DNA of 29,298 nucleotides, from positions 1-29,298 of the forward strand of contig MU624713.1 in the NCBI GenBank assembly GCA_025349905.2. Reading direction: 5' to 3'. Position numbers and translations under genes: made by a program. Under the pieces are notes generated by a model. It searched no databases and was not told where the DNA came from. It saw nothing but the letters and a program-made list of their open reading frames with translations. Numbering within the stretch: the stretch's first letter is position 1; each line of letters starts with the position of its first letter. Positions 26,913 through 29,298 of this stretch are shown piece after piece. The DNA is from Blastocladiella britannica (taxonomy: Eukaryota; Blastocladiomycota; Blastocladiomycetes; Blastocladiales; Blastocladiaceae).

Positions 26913-28660
26913 TTAGATCTTGGGAATGACCAAGTTAAAGACCTTGTCCTGGCCCTTGAAGACGTTGAGCGTCAGCTGGTTGCGCTCCACGTCCAGCGCG
27001 CCGACAAACGACGCCCCCGCGGCCTGGGCAAACAGCTGGCCGTTGGAATCCTTTGATGAAATGATGTCGTCGTAGAAGGCGTTGATGGGACTCACGCTCA
27101 TGTCGTAGATCGGTTTCTTGGAGGTGGGCAGGTCCACCTTGAAGATCCCAACCTCGTGGCGGTCGCCCGAAATGACGTGCACGTTGGTGATCTTGTTGGC
27201 GTCGATAAACTCGAGCAGCTCGGCGTGCTCGCGACGGAATCTGTATTTTTTTATATATATTTAGTGGGTCCTGCAACTTCAAAGTAAGTATTAGCACGTA
27301 CCCATACCAGGTGTCACGATCCTGGTAGTTGAGAGTGAACGGCACGCTGCTGACAATCAGCTTCCAAGTGACCCCAGCCGCCTGCTGATCGAGTAACCAG
27401 CGCTTGAGGTCGTCCTTTTGGACTTTGCCCAGGTGAGTCGATCCCTCTGGCTCCAGCGACGCGTCGTTCTCGGCCGGACTCCAGCTCGGGTCCGAGAACT
27501 GGCGGTACGCGCGCAGCTGCATGACGTAAATGCTCATCAGGTCGCCACCAAGCGTCACATTGTAGAACCAGCGGTTCGATTCGGGGAGGGCCGCGATGCC
27601 AGCGGGCGGCGGCGGCATCGCCGGGTGGCCAGCGTGCACGTACTCGCGGTAGGCGCGCATCGCCACATTGTACGGGTCGCGGTCCAGGAACGACCAGTTG
27701 TCCTTGATCTCGTGGTCGTCCGACGTGTGCAGCGACGGGATCGTGTGCATGAGCTTGGTGTACGACGAGTCGACCAGGTTGCGGCGGTACATGCGGCGGT
27801 AGGCGTCGAGAGTGTCGCCGATAATCAGCGGCAGGTCGGCGTAGATAAAGTCTTTTTTGAATTTTTTTTTATTTTGGTCAATTCTGCTTCGTGGACACAA
27901 ACGGCGTAAAAGAATAAAACATACCGCCAAGGTGGATGAAGAGATCGGGCTGCGTGGCAACCACATTGTCGTATCCAACTTGGCCACGGCGGTACGGGTA
28001 CGGCAGCGTGCACGATCCGTAGGCGATGCGGTACGGTTTGTTGGGTGCCGTGGGCGGCAGCGGCTTGACCAGCATCACACCGTCATCGGCACCGTCAGCA
28101 GCGTACTTTTCGCCGCGGTCGTTGGTCAGGGTGACCTTGGATCCGGCCGCGGGCAAGTTGGTCAAGGTCAGCACCGCAACAAAGTCCGAGTCGGCCGAGA
28201 ACGTGGCCTTGACCTCCACCGCCGACCCGTTGGCGGCAGTGTAAGCGGCAGTGACGGACGCGGCGGTCGGGTCGCGGACCATGACCGCAGCGCCAAACTG
28301 CGAGGGGGCGGCCAGACGCACCGCCTTGACATCGGCGTACGACCGGATCCGAATGTCCATGGTCTGGTCCAGGATAAGCGCCATCAGCACCACGGTGGCG
28401 ACCACACCGGCGGCAGCGGTGGCAAGGGCGCGCAGGTAGGCGTAGCGGCGGCGGCCACGGGCGGCACGCACATGCACAAAGCCCCAGACCAACCAAGACA
28501 GCAGCGAGAGAGCGAAGAAAATCCAGTGGTACATGGTGAGCTGCCAGAACGGCGCGCGGGTCAGGGCCAGCACCCCCGAGACGGCAAAGAACGTGGAGAA
28601 CACGGCGGTGGCGGCGGTGGCCAGCCGGGTGGGGGCGACCAGGAGGCGTGCCGCGTGCAT
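26913..28660 (-). CDS. Membrane-anchored PhoD-like metallophosphatase, 537 residues, three exons
   Basis: Predicted exons in transcript order on the minus strand are 28660-27925, 27851-27302 and 27240-26913. Three hydrophobic segments (about residues 15-34, 44-64 and 78-97) anchor the protein in a membrane. A beta-rich region (100-205) follows, then a PhoD-type catalytic domain with YGSC (Cys217), HLGDFIYAD (Asp246, Tyr249), DDHEIKDNW (290-298) and SGDRHEVG (453-460), which are the family's metal-binding blocks in the expected order. PhoD-family enzymes cleave phosphomonoesters or phosphodiesters using Fe/Ca-type centres. The substrate cannot be told here. The catalytic part probably faces the outside or an organelle lumen. 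Exon joins restore HLGDFIY and TWYGFRREH, strong support for both introns. The gene is convergent with the Q-rich gene (78 bp between stops) and divergent from the partial gene at 28917. Confidence 0.9.
27241..27301 (-). other. Intron 2 of the PhoD-like gene
   Basis: This 61-bp intron has donor GTACGT, CTAATAC and ACTAAAT branch candidates and acceptor AATACAG. Splicing gives TWYGFRREH, the family motif; read-through gives unrelated sequence. Confidence 0.9.
27852..27924 (-). other. Intron 1 of the PhoD-like gene
   Basis: This 73-bp intron has donor GTATGT, branch-like AATTGAC and acceptor AAAAAAG. Splicing restores HLGDFIYAD, including the metal-binding Asp. Confidence 0.9.
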
Positions 28661-28916
28661 TATGATGTTTTTTTAATGTCTTGCCCGTGCAGTCAAGCTC
28701 AACAGTCAAGCTCAAGGAGGGGAGTGCGTCGATGCTTTTGTTGGCCGTGGTGCCGAGTCGAGGAAAGAGGTGTCCGTTGCAAGGGCGGATCGATCGCTTG
28801 CAACAAGCACAGCCAAAAGAAGCCCCACTCGACTGTCGCATCACCACTTCACAAAAATACGTTGTCCGCTTCGAGAAAAAAAATATATAGAAATCGCGGG
28901 CACTGCACCAAATACA
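28661..28916. promoter_or_regulatory. 256-bp divergent promoter region
   Basis: This region lies between the start of the PhoD-like gene (28660, minus) and the partial membrane-protein gene (28917, plus). A short imperfect direct repeat (CAGTCAAGCTCAA near 28690-28714) lies close to the minus gene. The plus-gene side ends in an A-rich stretch with TATATAG. No other element is recognised. Confidence 0.45.
28884..28890 (+). promoter_or_regulatory. TATATAG element before the partial membrane-protein gene
   Basis: An AT-rich TATATAG element follows an A8 run and lies 27-33 bp upstream of the ATG at 28917. As elsewhere in this window, its closeness to the ATG implies a very short leader if it acts as a TATA box. 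Confidence 0.4.
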
Positions 28917-29298
28917 ATGAAGACCGACCACTTCCCGCGCATCATGCCCGGCCCGACGCCGCTGTTTGGCTCGCTGGCGCTGCTGGCACTTGCCCTGTGG
29001 TGCGCCACGGTGCTGTCGTTTGCCAACATTGACTGGCGCTTGACCGCCATCACCAACATGGGCGCCGAAATGGTTTTCCTCATTTTCGCGTGCCTTGCCG
29101 CGCTCATGTCGCTTGTCGTCCTTGGTGCTGCGTTCAAGGGCCAGCCGCGCGCTCTACTGAACGGCTACCTGAGCGTGCTCCTGGTCACTGCCCTGCCCCC
29201 TGCCGCGGTGATGCTGGGCACGAGCCTGGTCGCGATGCGGTCCAAGGTGCCGATTTTCGCCGTCATGGCGTTGGAGGTACTTAGTTTTTTTTTCCTAA
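28917..29298 (+). CDS. Partial multi-span membrane protein, 3' end beyond the window
   Basis: An ATG at 28917 in AATACAATGA context opens a frame that runs to the window edge without a stop. Exon 1 probably ends at 29276 after 120 residues (MALE), with GTACTT as donor. Three hydrophobic segments are visible at about residues 16-36, 50-72 and 82-104, separated by short loops with a few charges. The size and spacing of these segments, including a WRLT loop at residue 40, mirror the N-terminus of the divergent PhoD-like gene (WQLT at residue 39). It may be a diverged paralogue whose catalytic exons lie outside this window. That is a hypothesis from a short resemblance. It could equally be an unrelated tetraspan-type protein. 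Confidence 0.65.
   Translation, partial: MKTDHFPRIMPGPTPLFGSLALLALALWCATVLSFANIDWRLTAITNMGAEMVFLIFACLAALMSLVVLGAAFKGQPRALLNGYLSVLLVTALPPAAVMLGTSLVAMRSKVPIFAVMALEVLSFFFL
29277..29298 (+). other. Start of a probable intron cut by the window end
   Basis: GTACTT donor followed by a T9 tract and CCTAA at the very edge looks like the 5' half of a short intron of the local type, with a branch site beginning at the boundary. Unspliced, the frame would continue to the end as hydrophobic codons. Confidence 0.5.

Noticed and set aside
26935..27987. Single long minus-strand frame through the PhoD-like gene
   Set aside because: It reads through an intron and changes frame in the third exon, losing GDRHEVG. 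Splicing restores all PhoD motifs.
27857..29032. Plus-strand frame of 391 codons opposite the PhoD-like gene
   Set aside because: It is antisense to a clear enzyme, starts in an intron and has a Gly/Arg/His-rich translation.

Overview
This is a GC-rich, gene-dense eukaryotic nuclear window. It carries eleven protein-coding genes, several split by short introns (59-83 bp) with GT..AG ends, many with a GTACGY-like donor and a CTGAC, CTAAT or CTCAC-type branch site. Compact spacing, Ser/Thr/Pro/Ala low-complexity inserts, an FCHO/Syp1-type endocytic protein and a homologue of the animal MFI (C11orf65) protein together suggest a fungus, most likely an early-diverging zoosporic one (Blastocladiomycota or Chytridiomycota). 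The lineage is inference. No rRNA, tRNA, CRISPR array or transposon was seen.

Layout. 107-3048 (+) is a two-exon FCHO/Syp1-like F-BAR + mu-homology-domain protein. 3078-3836 (-) and 3888-4604 (-) are two small proteins without a recognised family. A 47-bp divergent spacer then leads to 4652-7519 (+), a long disordered protein with a His/Arg/Asp repeat, and 7598-10536 (+), a two-exon coiled-coil protein. 10892-22173 (+) is a five-exon gene for a protein of about 3669 residues built from repeated ASH/MSP-type (ASPM-SPD-2-Hydin) immunoglobulin-like domains. 22244-24405 (-) is a five-exon MFI/C11orf65-family gene with extra N-terminal IQ motifs. 24475-25488 (-) encodes atypical ankyrin-like repeats. 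A 425-bp divergent region with a TATA box precedes 25914-26834 (+), a Gln/Ser/Ala repeat protein with no acidic residues. 26913-28660 (-) is a three-exon membrane-anchored PhoD-like phosphatase. 28917 to the window end (+) is the 5' part of a multi-membrane-span gene that may be a divergent paralogue of the phosphatase.

How they work together. The genes do not form an operon-like pathway. The FCHO-like protein points to clathrin endocytosis. The giant ASH protein and the MFI homologue are convergent neighbours; related families act at centrosomes/cilia and at mitochondria respectively, but nothing here proves a shared process. The most notable items are the giant ASH protein, the fungal MFI homologue, the acid-free Q-rich repeat protein and the possible head-to-head PhoD-like pair. 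All exon joins were made by reading splice signals, frame and family similarity by eye; none has transcript support.
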